Assembly (NCBI RefSeq): GCF_001646865.1
Contig: NZ_LRRB01000084.1
Span: 1-32,718, forward strand
Source: Aldersonia kunmingensis
GTDB taxonomy: Bacteria; Actinomycetota; Actinomycetes; Mycobacteriales; Mycobacteriaceae
Direction: 5' to 3'
DNA length: 32,718 bases
Below, piece by piece: positions 15,505 to 23,663 of the stretch (position 1 is its first letter; each line of letters opens with the position of its first letter). The translations under genes were made by a program, and so were the position numbers. The notes below the pieces were generated by a model. The model was not told where the DNA came from and made no database searches. It worked only from the letters and a program-made list of their open reading frames with translations.

Positions 15505-15526
15505 CCGTGAACGGACCGTGAACGGA
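15505..15526. repeat. Tandem 11-bp direct repeat in the esxT/glycosyltransferase gap
   Basis: CCGTGAACGGA occurs twice in perfect tandem (15505-15515 and 15516-15526). A related GTGAACG lies at 15548-15554 and its inverse inside the neighbouring hairpin. An 11-bp period places the copies on one DNA face, as in an operator, but no promoter is nearby. Confidence 0.75.
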
Positions 15527-15544
15527 AGATTTGTTGCGTTGGAC

Positions 15545-15568
15545 GGAGTGAACGCTTCCGTTCACTCC
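15545..15568 (-). terminator. Hairpin downstream of the glycosyltransferase gene
   Basis: GGAGTGAACG (15545-15554) pairs perfectly with CGTTCACTCC (15559-15568) around a CTTC tetraloop, 19 bases after the glycosyltransferase stop on the minus strand. There is no long U-run, so termination would be weak or assisted. Confidence 0.55.
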
Positions 15569-15587
15569 AATAGGGCGACATACGGAT

Positions 15588-16790
15588 TCAGCGCAGCGCG
15601 CTCGGCATCCCTGCGCCGAGGACGTCCTCGTAGACCAGTCTTGTGCCCGACGCGATCCGGTCCCAGGTGTAGCGGGAGACGGCGCGGTCATGCCCGGCGA
15701 TACCCCAGGCGGTGCGATGACCGCGGTCGGCGAACATGGCCCGCACCGCACCGGCAAGGGCATTGGGATCCTTCGGTGGGATGAGGCATCCGGTCACGCC
15801 GTGCACGACCGTGTCGAGCATGCCGCCGACGGCAGTGGCGATCACGGGGCGACCGCATCCCATCGCTTCGAGTGGCACCATGCCGCACGATTCGTACCAC
15901 GATGTGCAGACCACGACGTCCGCGCGGGCATACACGGCGGGCATGTGCCCATGCGGCACCTGGCCGAGGAACCGAACCCGGGTGTCCACACCCAGTGACG
16001 CAGCAACCTCGCGGAGCCGATGCAACTCGGGGTCGGAAGTGGGGTCACCCTCTGGAGGGCCACCCGCGATGGTCAGTTCGGCGTTCGGCAACCTGGTCAA
16101 CGCGGCGATCGCGATATCGAAACCACTGAGCGGCAGCATTTTTCCGACACTGAGCAGCTGCCACGGCCGCCCATCGGGGTCGTCCTGATGTGTCGGTGTG
16201 AACAGGTCGATGTCGACCCCGCACGGCACAACCGTCGTGTGGGATCGGGGCAGTCCCATTTCGGCGAGTTCGCTCACCTCCTCCGAACACGTTGCGATAA
16301 CCCGCGCAGCGCTGCGGGCGATGAGCCGCTCGAGCCGGATTCGGGCTACGAGCCCGTCGTCGTCACCGCGGTAGCGGCGGTCCACCACGCCGAGGGAATG
16401 GAAGGTCTGCAGCACCGGCACTGCGGCCCGGCGTGCCGCCAATTGCGTTGCAACACCGGACGTCCAGTAGTGCGCGTGCGCAACGTCGGGCCGATCCCCT
16501 TGCCAGCGGTCCTCCAATCGCTCCGCGAATTCGCCGAGGTACACGAGTACTTCCTGCTCGAGCACCGGTTCGGGTGGTCCCGCGGAGACATGTACGACGG
16601 AGTATCCGGCCGACGCCATGACGGACTCGGGAACCTGCGGGTCGGTACGCCGGGTGTAAACAGTGACCTCATCGCCGGCCGCTGTCAGCGCGCCGGCCAG
16701 TGCGGCCACGTGGATGGTCCGGCCGTCCTCGCGTACGCCATCAAGCATGGTCAGCGGGCTCGCGTGCTCGGAGACCATGGCGATCTTCAT
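15588..16790 (-). CDS. GT4-family glycosyltransferase
   Basis: The product has 400 residues with a GT-B fold. The N-terminal acceptor domain begins MKIAMVSEHASPL and contains DGVREDGRTIHVAALAGALT. The C-terminal nucleotide-sugar domain has LLSVGKMLPLSG, the GG loop LTIAGGPPEGD and the retaining GT4 E-x7-E motif (YESCGMVPLEAMGCG). The true start is ATG 16790, well inside the longer open frame, with AGAAGG about 10 bases upstream. It starts 13 bases after the catalase stop on the same strand, so the two are co-transcribed. Donor and acceptor are unknown; a stress-induced cell-envelope, trehalose or thiol-glycoside role is conceivable but unsupported. Confidence 0.88.
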   Translation of the reverse strand: MKIAMVSEHASPLTMLDGVREDGRTIHVAALAGALTAAGDEVTVYTRRTDPQVPESVMASAGYSVVHVSAGPPEPVLEQEVLVYLGEFAERLEDRWQGDRPDVAHAHYWTSGVATQLAARRAAVPVLQTFHSLGVVDRRYRGDDDGLVARIRLERLIARSAARVIATCSEEVSELAEMGLPRSHTTVVPCGVDIDLFTPTHQDDPDGRPWQLLSVGKMLPLSGFDIAIAALTRLPNAELTIAGGPPEGDPTSDPELHRLREVAASLGVDTRVRFLGQVPHGHMPAVYARADVVVCTSWYESCGMVPLEAMGCGRPVIATAVGGMLDTVVHGVTGCLIPPKDPNALAGAVRAMFADRGHRTAWGIAGHDRAVSRYTWDRIASGTRLVYEDVLGAGMPSALR

Positions 16791-16803
16791 GGTTGGTGCC
16801 TTC

Positions 16804-18909
16804 TCACGCTGGAACAGCGTCCGTCTTGCGCGCCCAGGCCCGGTGCTGGGCGAGTGATTTCGCGAACTCCTCGACGAACGCGTCCGAAAGATCGTCCTGC
16901 GCGGCGGTGCTGGTGACGACGCCATTGCTCTCCGTGACATCGGTGTCGTCGGCGAGCTGCTCGGCGACGCCTGCGGTCCGCAGTAGATCCAATCCCTTAC
17001 CGAACGCACCGACGGCCTTCGCGTGCTTGTACGCCTCCGCGACGAAATGCACCGCGTACCCATCGGAGGACAGCGTCGGAACCGAATCCGGTCCACACGG
17101 GACGATCACCGCGTCGTAGAGGACCGAGGCCATCGTGTTCAGCACCCGGTCGACCGCGAGTTCGCCGCCGGAGCCTCCCGTGATCGTCCCGCCGTGCGGC
17201 GCAAGGATTTCGACGATCGCGCCGCGCGTGGTCAAGGCCGAACGGACCGCCTCGACACCCTTGACGTCGACGCCATCGGCGGCGAGCACCGCGACCTTGC
17301 GGGTCGCGATGCCGTCGGTGGCGAGGTTCAACTGCGACAGGGCGGCAGATGTCGTCGTCTCCGGCGTCGGCTCCGCGTCCGGAACGGGCAATCCGAGGTG
17401 TTCCGCGACGCGCTCGGTGAGATCGCGGTCCACCCGATTGAGTTGGGCGAGAACGGCACTGCGGATCTCAACAGTCTCGACCTTGCCGAGCTCGAAAGCG
17501 AAGGCAGCCACGATGTGCTCGGCTTCCACCTCGGACATGCTGCGCCAGAACAAGGCCGGCTGGCTGTAGTAGTTCTTGAAGCTTTCACTGCGCTTGCGGA
17601 TCGTCTCGCCATCAACCCGTTGGGTGTAGTGGCGGAACACCCCCTCGTCGGCGATTGCGGGACAGCCACCCCCGAGCGAGTTCTTGTGGTAACTCGTCCG
17701 GCCCTGGTGGATCCGCTGCTGGCTGTAGCCGTCGTACTGGTTGGTGTGCACATCCGCGACCGGCCGATTGACCGGCAGCTGAGCAAAGTTGGGCCCACCG
17801 AGCCGGATCAGCTGCGTATCGAGGTAGGAGAAGTTGCGGAACTGCAGCAGCGGGTCGTTGGTGAAGTCGATACCGGGCACAACATTCGCGGTATGGAAGG
17901 CGACCTGCTCGGTCTCGGCGAAGAAGTTGTCCGGATTTCGGTTCAGTACCATCTTGCCCACCGGCCGTACCGGAACCTGCTCCTCCGGAATGATCTTGGT
18001 GGCGTCGAGCAAGTCGAAGTCGAAATCGAATTCGTTCTCTTCGGGAACGAGCTGTACGCCGAGTTCCCACTCCGGGTAGTCGCCGGCCTCGATGGTTTCC
18101 CACAGATCGCGCCGGTTGAAGTCGGGATCGTTGCCTGCCACCTTCTGGCATTCGTCCCACAGCAGCGAGTGCACACCGAGCTTCGGCGTCCAGTGGAACT
18201 TCACGAAAGTTCCCTTGCCGTCGGCGGTTACGAGCCGGAAGGTATGCACGCCGAAGCCCTGCATCATCCGGTAGCTGCGCGGCAATGCACGATCGGACAT
18301 CAGCCACATGATCGCGTGCAGGGTTTCCGGCTGCAGTGAGACGAAGTCCCAGAGAGTGTCGTGGGCCGAGGCCGCCTGCGGAATCTCGTTGTGCGGCTCT
18401 GGTTTCACCGCGTGCACGAAATCGGGGAACTTGATGCCGTCCTGGATGAAGAAGACCGGCATGTTGTTGCCGACCAGGTCGTAGTTCCCCTCGTCGGTAT
18501 AGAACTTGGTCGCGAATCCGCGCACATCGCGCACCGTGTCCGCCGAACCTCGTGAACCGGCGACGGTGGAGAAGCGGACGAAGACCGGGGTCTGCTTGCC
18601 GGGCGTGGTCAGGAACTTCGCCGCGGTGAACTCGGCTAGCGAATCGTCGTAAGGCTCGAAATAGCCGTACGCACCGGCGCCGCGAGCGTGCACCACGCGC
18701 TCCGGAATCCGTTCGTGGTCGAAGTGGGTGATCTTCTCGCGGGCGTGAAAGTCCTCCAGCAGGGTCGGCCCTCGTTCGCCGACGGTGAGGGAGTCGTCGG
18801 TGTGGTCGACCCGCACCCCCTGCTGCGTGGTCAGATATCCCTCGTCACGGACGACCCGGGCGCCGTCCAATTGGGCCTGCTTGGCGTTGTCCGAACCGTT
18901 CTGTGCCAT
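16804..18909 (-). CDS. katE: Large-subunit catalase HPII (KatE type)
   Basis: The product has 701 residues and is a clade 2 monofunctional heme catalase that converts hydrogen peroxide to water and oxygen. The distal His is His74 (ERVVHARG) and the catalytic Asn is near 148 ([13 protein letters not shown]). The proximal heme Tyr lies in [18 protein letters not shown]. The last 150 residues (from [19 protein letters not shown]) form the extra flavodoxin/DJ-1-like domain that distinguishes HPII from small catalases. ATG 18909 is preceded by GAAGG 9 bases upstream. The gene heads an operon with the glycosyltransferase and diverges from the CsbD gene. A SigF/SigB-type promoter lies 47 bases upstream. 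Confidence 0.95.
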   Translation of the reverse strand: MAQNGSDNAKQAQLDGARVVRDEGYLTTQQGVRVDHTDDSLTVGERGPTLLEDFHAREKITHFDHERIPERVVHARGAGAYGYFEPYDDSLAEFTAAKFLTTPGKQTPVFVRFSTVAGSRGSADTVRDVRGFATKFYTDEGNYDLVGNNMPVFFIQDGIKFPDFVHAVKPEPHNEIPQAASAHDTLWDFVSLQPETLHAIMWLMSDRALPRSYRMMQGFGVHTFRLVTADGKGTFVKFHWTPKLGVHSLLWDECQKVAGNDPDFNRRDLWETIEAGDYPEWELGVQLVPEENEFDFDFDLLDATKIIPEEQVPVRPVGKMVLNRNPDNFFAETEQVAFHTANVVPGIDFTNDPLLQFRNFSYLDTQLIRLGGPNFAQLPVNRPVADVHTNQYDGYSQQRIHQGRTSYHKNSLGGGCPAIADEGVFRHYTQRVDGETIRKRSESFKNYYSQPALFWRSMSEVEAEHIVAAFAFELGKVETVEIRSAVLAQLNRVDRDLTERVAEHLGLPVPDAEPTPETTTSAALSQLNLATDGIATRKVAVLAADGVDVKGVEAVRSALTTRGAIVEILAPHGGTITGGSGGELAVDRVLNTMASVLYDAVIVPCGPDSVPTLSSDGYAVHFVAEAYKHAKAVGAFGKGLDLLRTAGVAEQLADDTDVTESNGVVTSTAAQDDLSDAFVEEFAKSLAQHRAWARKTDAVPA

Positions 18910-18955
18910 TTAAGTCATGCCTTCCCGTTGGTCGTCGCCGACTCTCTCCTCCGGC

Positions 18956-18980
18956 TTACCCGTCGGCGTCATTGCCAAAC
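18956..18980 (-). promoter_or_regulatory. SigF/SigB-type promoter of katE
   Basis: On the minus strand GTTT (18980-18977), 15 bases, GGGTAA (18961-18956). This matches the general-stress sigma pattern GTTT-N14-17-GGGTAT. The expected leader is about 40 bases to ATG 18909. Confidence 0.72.
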
Positions 18981-19096
18981 GGTGCGTTTGACCAGTTCGG
19001 CCCGGGTACTCAACGAAGGCTCACGAGTGCAAGGAGGCGGGGCTTGGTGCAGCCGCCCGACCTTTCTGAACGGCACGTGAAATCCGGCCACGGGGT

Positions 19097-19121
19097 GTTT
19101 GTCCCGAGGAACCCCGGGTAG
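19097..19121 (+). promoter_or_regulatory. SigF/SigB-type promoter of the CsbD gene
   Basis: GTTT (19097-19100), 15 bases, GGGTAG (19116-19121), about 45 bases before the GTG start. A second, looser candidate on the same strand is GTTT (18986-18989), 14 bases, GGGTAC (19004-19009). CsbD-like genes are classic targets of SigB/SigF. Confidence 0.72.
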
Positions 19122-19166
19122 CCGATGGGCGTAAGGCACAACCGGTCCACCACGAAAGGGAACACA

Positions 19167-19406
19167 GTGGCAGACGAGAAGAGTGGCCCCAGCGAAGGCA
19201 TCAAGGGCGTCGTCGAGGGCGCCAAGGGCAAGGTGAAGGAAGCCGTCGGTGCCATCACTGGTCAAGACGATCTGGCCCGCGAAGGTCGCGCCCAGCAGGA
19301 CAAGGCGGAATCTCAGCGCGAGGTCGCGCAGAAGGAAGCCGAAGCCGAGAAGGCGCGCGTCGAAGCGAAGGCCGACGAGGAACGGCAGAAGTCTCAACAG
19401 CGGTAA
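19167..19406 (+). CDS. CsbD-family general stress protein
   Basis: The product has 79 residues and is highly charged. It begins MADEKSGPSEGIKGVVEGAK with the CsbD pattern G-x-KGKVKEAVGAITG, followed by a Glu/Lys/Ala-rich helix (residues 35-79) likely to form a coiled coil or stay disordered. Actinobacterial relatives are annotated as microaggregate-binding protein 1. The molecular role is not known; expression in general stress is the family hallmark. GTG 19167 has AAAGGGAA upstream. It diverges from katE and both have matching stress promoters. A double hairpin follows the stop. Confidence 0.88.
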   Translation: MADEKSGPSEGIKGVVEGAKGKVKEAVGAITGQDDLAREGRAQQDKAESQREVAQKEAEAEKARVEAKADEERQKSQQR

Positions 19407-19410
19407 GCAA

Positions 19411-19438
19411 CGCGCCGACGCAATGAGGGGTCGGCGCG
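19411..19438 (+). terminator. Hairpin 1 after the CsbD gene
   Basis: Perfect 9-bp stem CGCGCCGAC (19411-19419) / GTCGGCGCG (19430-19438) with a 10-base loop, starting 4 bases after the stop codon. No T-run. Confidence 0.5.
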
Positions 19439-19450
19439 ATGTGCCGACCG

Positions 19451-19488
19451 CAGGACCGGCCTCGCAGATGCGGGGCCGGCCCTGTTTG
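19451..19488. terminator. Hairpin 2, likely terminator in the convergent gap
   Basis: CAGGACCGGCC (19451-19461) pairs with GGCCGGCCCTG (19474-19484), one mismatch, 12-base loop, followed by TTTG. It lies between the CsbD gene and the convergent metallophosphoesterase stop at 19495 and may serve both. Confidence 0.6.
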
Positions 19489-19494
19489 TGTCGG

Positions 19495-20232
19495 TCAGGT
19501 GGCGGCGGCGGCCACAGGCGTCGCCGGGTGCAATTCGTAGACGGCGTATGCGGCGCGGATGACGGGCTGCGCCACATTTCGGACCCGCACCCCACCCGGA
19601 GTGGTGCCGCGCTCATGACCGGCGTGCGCGTGGCCGTGCACCGCAAGATCAACGTGGTGTTCGTCGATCGGCTCACCGAGCAGGTACGAGCCGAGGAACG
19701 GATATATCTCGGGCGGCTCACCATGCAGGGTGTCCGTCACAGGCGAAAAGTGCATGAGGGCGACTCGAACATCGGTATCCAACTGCGCCAAAGACTTTCG
19801 GAGCTGTTCGGATATCTCCACGGTGTGCCCGACGAAATCTTTCATGAGTTGTTCGCCGAACATGCTGGCGCACTTGCCCGCGAAGCCACCGCCGAAGCCC
19901 TTTACACCGGCCACGCCCAGTGTTTCGCCGCCGATATCGATTGTCGTCGACGTGCCCTCGAGCATGATCAGGCCACGATCGGTCAGGAGGTCGATGATCT
20001 CGTCCTGCTGGTTGCTGTGATGGTCGTGATTGCCGAGCACGCCGATCACCGGCACAGCAAGGTCGGCGAACTCGTCGGCGACCACGCGGGCTTCGTCGAG
20101 CGTGCCGTGCCTGGTCAGGTCGCCTGCGAGCAGGAGGACATCGGCATGTTCGGGCAGATTCTCGAGCGCGGGGCGGAGTGCGCCGCGCGCATCCTCGGCG
20201 AGATGAACATCGCCGACCGCCGCGATGCGCAT
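19495..20232 (-). CDS. Calcineurin-like metallophosphoesterase
   Basis: The product has 245 residues with a complete two-metal phosphoesterase motif set: GDVHL (Asp8, His10), GDLTRHG, GNHDHH, a middle histidine in MHFSPV and C-terminal GHAHAGHE. There is no signal peptide, so it acts in the cytoplasm. Substrates in this superfamily range from cyclic nucleotides and nucleotide sugars to nucleic acids and phosphoproteins; nothing here decides between them. ATG 20232 follows the stop of the nucleotidyltransferase-BON gene by a single base (TGA-T-ATG), so translation is tightly coupled. The pairing of a nucleotidyltransferase and a phosphodiesterase-type enzyme suggests opposing addition and removal of a nucleotide group, which is inference. 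Confidence 0.88.
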   Translation of the reverse strand: MRIAAVGDVHLAEDARGALRPALENLPEHADVLLLAGDLTRHGTLDEARVVADEFADLAVPVIGVLGNHDHHSNQQDEIIDLLTDRGLIMLEGTSTTIDIGGETLGVAGVKGFGGGFAGKCASMFGEQLMKDFVGHTVEISEQLRKSLAQLDTDVRVALMHFSPVTDTLHGEPPEIYPFLGSYLLGEPIDEHHVDLAVHGHAHAGHERGTTPGGVRVRNVAQPVIRAAYAVYELHPATPVAAAAT

Positions 20233-20233
20233 A

Positions 20234-21082
20234 TCAGGTCAACTCCTCCGCCTCGGTCGGCTCTCGGCAGTCGACGATGTGTACGTCGTTTTGGAACCGA
20301 ACCGACGGCAACTGTTCGAGGACAATCGCCTCGAGCTGATGCTTGCAATCAGCCGACGACACCTCGCCGCTCAGATAGACCACGTCGCCGCGCACGCTCA
20401 CTCGAACCCCGAGTTCCGCGGTGCGCGGGTCTTCGGCAAATGCCCGACGGATATGCGCGACAAGATATTGCGGCAGGACTTCATCGGATTGCATGGGATC
20501 CACGATTCCTCCTCTCGTGATAGCGAGGTCGTCGAGCAGGTGCAGGAACGCCCGCGCGTACGGCGACGCAGATGTGGCAGTGCGAACCTCGTCCCAGTCG
20601 ACCTGTTCCCGCAGATCCCTGGCGATGTGCAGCAACGGCCCGAGGTCGAGTCGATGGGCGTCGAGGACCAGGAGTTTGTCGATCAACAGGTCTGTGCCGC
20701 TGATCACGAGCGCGGACGTAGGACCGATGCGCATCCAGGCGGCGCGCTCGAACATCGCGTCCGTGACGCCGCGGAAGTTGGGCCGGAAAATGAGGTCGAC
20801 GAGCAGGTCACCGTCATACACCTTCGTCAGCCAGTCCTCGGGTGGATGGGCGGCCCGCATCCCGATCGCCACCAAGGCCGACGAGGCGCGCCCGACATCG
20901 GACGGTTTCAGGAAGACGTCCACGTCATGGTCGGTGGCGGGTCCGCCGCGCGCGTATGCCGCGAAGCCGCCCGCCACAGCGAACGGGATACCGCAGTCGG
21001 CCAACGTGTTGCACACTCGTGTGAGGGTGTGCAACAGGTCCGTCAGATTCTGACGTTCGACGGTTTGTGCGCTGGACCCCAT
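20234..21082 (-). CDS. Nucleotidyltransferase fused to a BON domain
   Basis: The product has 282 residues. Residues about 10-190 are a minimal nucleotidyltransferase-fold domain: helix, then FAVAGGFAAYARGG (Gly38-Gly39), HDVDVFL (Asp53-x-Asp55) and LLVDLIF (Asp96), giving the three acidic metal ligands of the family. Residues about 205-275 are a BON domain (IRRAFAEDPRTAELGVRVSVRGDVVYLSGEV, shown in part as EDPRTAELGVRVSV), known from OsmY-type stress proteins and thought to bind membranes or ligands. I do not recall a characterised protein with this fusion. There is no signal peptide, although BON domains are usually exported, which is odd. ATG 21082 lacks a strong ribosome site. It is the third gene of the FAD-PfpI-NTase-phosphoesterase operon. 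Confidence 0.78.
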   Translation of the reverse strand: MGSSAQTVERQNLTDLLHTLTRVCNTLADCGIPFAVAGGFAAYARGGPATDHDVDVFLKPSDVGRASSALVAIGMRAAHPPEDWLTKVYDGDLLVDLIFRPNFRGVTDAMFERAAWMRIGPTSALVISGTDLLIDKLLVLDAHRLDLGPLLHIARDLREQVDWDEVRTATSASPYARAFLHLLDDLAITRGGIVDPMQSDEVLPQYLVAHIRRAFAEDPRTAELGVRVSVRGDVVYLSGEVSSADCKHQLEAIVLEQLPSVRFQNDVHIVDCREPTEAEELT

Positions 21083-21112
21083 GGTTTTTCGATCTCGCGG
21101 GTGCCGTCTCGG

Positions 21113-21676
21113 TCAGCCGTGCACGGGGGCGGTCGCGAAGACGTCGACGATCTTCTCGCAGAACGCGGGCAGGTCGCGCGGGTTCCTGCTCGATACCAAC
21201 AGCCCGTCCACCACAACTTCCTCGTCCACCACGGTGCCGCCGGCATTGCGGATGTCGGTGCGCACGCTGGGATACGAGGTGAGCGTGCGGCCGCGCACCA
21301 CGTCGGCTTCGACAAGCGTCCACGGTCCATGACAGATGACTCCCACCGGTTTCCGCGCGTCGACGAACTCACGGACGAACCGCACCGCGTCGGCGTCTTG
21401 GCGCAACTTGTCCGGGTTCGTGGTGCCGCCGGGAAGGATCAGTGCGTCGAAGTCATCGGTCGACACGTCGGAGACCACCTGATCGACGCGAAACTTGTCC
21501 GCTTCCTCGGTGTCGTGGTTCATCGCCTGGATTTCGCCGGCTTCCAGTGACACCAAGACCGTTCGCGCCCCTTCCTTCTCGACCGCAGACCGAGGCTCGA
21601 TCAGTTCCACCTGCTCCACGCCGTCGGTGGCGAGAATGGCGACCGTGTGGTCCTGCAGTCTGGATTGGCTGCTCAT
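21113..21676 (-). CDS. DJ-1/PfpI-family protein (type 1 glutamine amidotransferase-like)
   Basis: The product has 187 residues with a flavodoxin-like fold. The nucleophile elbow VICHGPW places Cys115 next to His116, and Glu24 in GVEQVELIEPR is the conserved acidic partner. This subgroup includes PfpI/YhbO proteins linked to oxidative, heat and carbonyl stress (deglycase or protease activity has been claimed and disputed). ATG 21676 has AAAGGAG upstream and overlaps the stop of the FAD oxidoreductase gene as ATGA. The nucleotidyltransferase-BON gene follows after 30 bases. The catalase in this window carries a related domain at its C-terminus. Confidence 0.92.
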   Translation of the reverse strand: MSSQSRLQDHTVAILATDGVEQVELIEPRSAVEKEGARTVLVSLEAGEIQAMNHDTEEADKFRVDQVVSDVSTDDFDALILPGGTTNPDKLRQDADAVRFVREFVDARKPVGVICHGPWTLVEADVVRGRTLTSYPSVRTDIRNAGGTVVDEEVVVDGLLVSSRNPRDLPAFCEKIVDVFATAPVHG

Positions 21677-23214
21677 GAGATCGAACTCCTTTCCGCTGCC
21701 GCGGTTTCCGTGCGGTCGTAGATGTCGAGCGGGCACGTCGCGGGGCCTTCGAGGACTTTGCCGTCGTGGCTGAATCGCGAGCCATGCAGCGGACAGTCCC
21801 AGGACCGTTCCGCGTCGTTCCACGACAGAATTCCGTAGAGATGGGGACAGACCGCGGACACACTGGTGGTGACGCCGTCCACGGTGGACACGCCAACCGG
21901 CCGGACTCCGCGCCGGTTCACCCGGCCCTCACCCTCGGCCGGAAGGTCGCCGTCGCCGCCCAACGCTGCGCGCAACCAGCCGCCGACCATCGCGAGGCCT
22001 ACCTCGGTGTTGATCTTCGCTCCCTCGGGCAGACCGGTGAGTTCGCGCGGCGCCCAGCTCTCCAGTGCGCTCGCCCACCGCATCTTCCCGCCGAACATTC
22101 GGCCCGACAGTGCCAACGCCGCGGCCACCGCATTCGTCATGCCCCACTTGGCGAAACCCGTCGCCACCAGCACGCGGTCGTAGCCGGGCAGCAGAGGACC
22201 GACGTGGGGGAGCGCGTCGATCGGTACATAATCCTGCGCCGACCAGCGATGCGTCTCGCGGGCGCCGGGGAAGTGTTCCCGTGTCCACGTCACGAGGTCG
22301 TCGTATCGGGCGATGGTGTGGTCCTGGCGTCCGACGGTGTGGCCGTTGCCGCCGACGATCAACGTGTCGCCAGTGGGCCCGGGGGCGTATCGAAGCGAAC
22401 GGGTCGGGGCGTCGGCGGAGATGTACATGTCGCGCGGGATTTCGCCGGGCACCTCGAACGCCACCGAATAGGAACGCTGCGGGTGCAAGCGGACGAAGTA
22501 GATGCCGCGGTCGAAGATCGGGGTTCCGGTGGCCAGTACCACGGTGTCGGCACGGAACGGTCCACGCTCGGTGTCCAGGCACCGCTCGCCGAACATCACG
22601 TGGCCGGAAGCCAATCCGGTGAGGCCGACGACACGGGTGTTCTCGAAGATGTGCACGCCCCGGTCGAGAGCATCCGCACATAGCGCGGACAGCACCGATC
22701 TCGGATCCACCTGGGCCTGGTCGTGCAGGCGTGCACCGCCGTAGTTGACGAACGGCACATCCAGTTTGTCGACCCACTCGACGTCGAGACCGGCCTCACG
22801 GCACGCGTCGTATTCGGCTCGCACCGAATCGACGGCATTCGGTGTCTGGGCGTACGTGACAGCCGCGCACTGCTGTGTGGCCACATCGTGCTCCTCGCAA
22901 TAGCGCAGTAGCCACTGCTGGCCCTCGCGATTCGCCTCGACATATCGCGCCGCAGTCGCTGCGGACTGCCGCCGGCGGATTCGGGACAGCTGCGTGCCCT
23001 GCAACAGGCTGAGTTTCGCTGTCGAGTTGCCCGTTGTGCCGTCACCTATTCGGCGCGCCTCGAGGACTGCGACATGCGCACCCGCGCGCGCGGCGAGCAC
23101 AGCGGTGGACAGTCCGACCAGGCCGGCACCGACCACCACGACGTCGTACTTGGTGTCCGGTTCGAGTACAGGTAGAGGCGCAATGGGTACTCGATCGAGC
23201 CACAAGGAAGTCAC
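21673..23214 (-). CDS. FAD-dependent oxidoreductase with C-terminal Rieske [2Fe-2S] domain
   Basis: The product has 513 residues. A DAO-type FAD domain starts with YDVVVVGAGLVG (GAGLVG at 29-34), followed by TTGNSTAKLSLLQGTQ. A C-terminal Rieske domain has CPH (Cys456, His458) and CPLHG (Cys474, His477). The layout matches the YhfW-like family; the substrate is unknown. The frame is open further upstream, but that part is antisense to a topoisomerase remnant. GTG 23214 (MTSLWLDR) matches family N-termini as I recall them. There is no ribosome site before it, and the predicted promoter would start transcription within a few bases, so the mRNA may be leaderless. First gene of a four-gene operon. 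Confidence 0.87.
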   Translation of the reverse strand: MTSLWLDRVPIAPLPVLEPDTKYDVVVVGAGLVGLSTAVLAARAGAHVAVLEARRIGDGTTGNSTAKLSLLQGTQLSRIRRRQSAATAARYVEANREGQQWLLRYCEEHDVATQQCAAVTYAQTPNAVDSVRAEYDACREAGLDVEWVDKLDVPFVNYGGARLHDQAQVDPRSVLSALCADALDRGVHIFENTRVVGLTGLASGHVMFGERCLDTERGPFRADTVVLATGTPIFDRGIYFVRLHPQRSYSVAFEVPGEIPRDMYISADAPTRSLRYAPGPTGDTLIVGGNGHTVGRQDHTIARYDDLVTWTREHFPGARETHRWSAQDYVPIDALPHVGPLLPGYDRVLVATGFAKWGMTNAVAAALALSGRMFGGKMRWASALESWAPRELTGLPEGAKINTEVGLAMVGGWLRAALGGDGDLPAEGEGRVNRRGVRPVGVSTVDGVTTSVSAVCPHLYGILSWNDAERSWDCPLHGSRFSHDGKVLEGPATCPLDIYDRTETAAAERSSIS

Positions 23215-23223
23215 TGGGAAGGG

Positions 23224-23248
23224 GTGCCCGTAAGCGGGTATGGCAAAC
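23224..23248 (-). promoter_or_regulatory. SigF/SigB-type promoter of the FAD/PfpI/NTase-BON operon
   Basis: On the minus strand GTTT (23248-23245), 15 bases, GGGCAC (23229-23224). Spacing is identical to the other stress promoters here; the -10 has C in place of T. The predicted start site is at or a few bases before GTG 23214. Confidence 0.5.
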
Positions 23249-23286
23249 ACACCCAGAAGTTCGCCGACCACCTCGAAAGGTGCACC

Positions 23287-23586
23287 ATGCGCTTGCGCCG
23301 CAGCACCCCGTACGGCCCGGGGATCCACCGCGTTCTCCGTGGTCGCGGCGCGTACCCGAACGGCCACATCCAGGCCGTGGGCGTGGACGTTGCCGGGCGT
23401 CGGCAGTACCTCTACCACGAACAACGGCGCAACGATCGTGGCGAGGAGAAGTTCGACAGGGTGCTCGAGCTTGCGAGGCGTTTGCCGGAGCTACGCGCGC
23501 AGCGGGACGAAGACCTGACCCAGCGGGGCATGCCGCAGGTGCGCCGCGACATAGTGGATCGCGCCGTGATTCGGCTAATTCGCTGA
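23287..23586 (+). pseudogene. DNA topoisomerase IB, truncated and internally deleted remnant
   Basis: The frame encodes about 99 residues. It starts MRLRRSTPYGPGIHRVLRGRG, cut here to the family's N-terminal signature, then jumps directly to PNGHIQAVGVDVAGRRQYLY and FDRVLELARRLPELR. In intact actinobacterial topoisomerase IB, a segment of roughly 30 residues (YRD to ICPD region) lies between these blocks, and a catalytic C-terminal domain of about 200 residues with the active-site Tyr follows. Both are missing here; the frame stops at 23586. The protein could not cleave DNA. The comparison is from memory of the family; an alignment would set the deletion limits. It lies between divergent stress genes. 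Confidence 0.7.
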
Positions 23587-23603
23587 GCCGCGAAGTAACC
23601 GGG

Positions 23604-23628
23604 GTTTGGTCTGCGAAGTGCCGGGTAA
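23604..23628 (+). promoter_or_regulatory. SigF/SigB-type promoter of the methyltransferase/CDGSH unit
   Basis: GTTT (23604-23607), 15 bases, GGGTAA (23623-23628). The expected leader is about 28 bases, containing the GGAGG ribosome site at 23652-23656. Confidence 0.7.
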
Positions 23629-23663
23629 TGGAATGTCACACTCTCCCGAACGGAGGATTCATC

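Noticed and set aside
17023-18339. A 438-codon plus-strand open frame opposite katE
   Set aside because: It is antisense to a fully recognisable catalase; the composition is typical of a GC-codon shadow.
19249-21550. Two long plus-strand open frames opposite the phosphoesterase, NTase-BON and PfpI genes
   Set aside because: The minus-strand genes have intact catalytic motifs and coupled starts and stops; the plus frames have no domain.
23215-23424. N-terminal extension of the FAD/Rieske protein to 23424
   Set aside because: The extra 70 residues are antisense to the topoisomerase remnant and cover the predicted promoter; family proteins start at MTSLWLDR.
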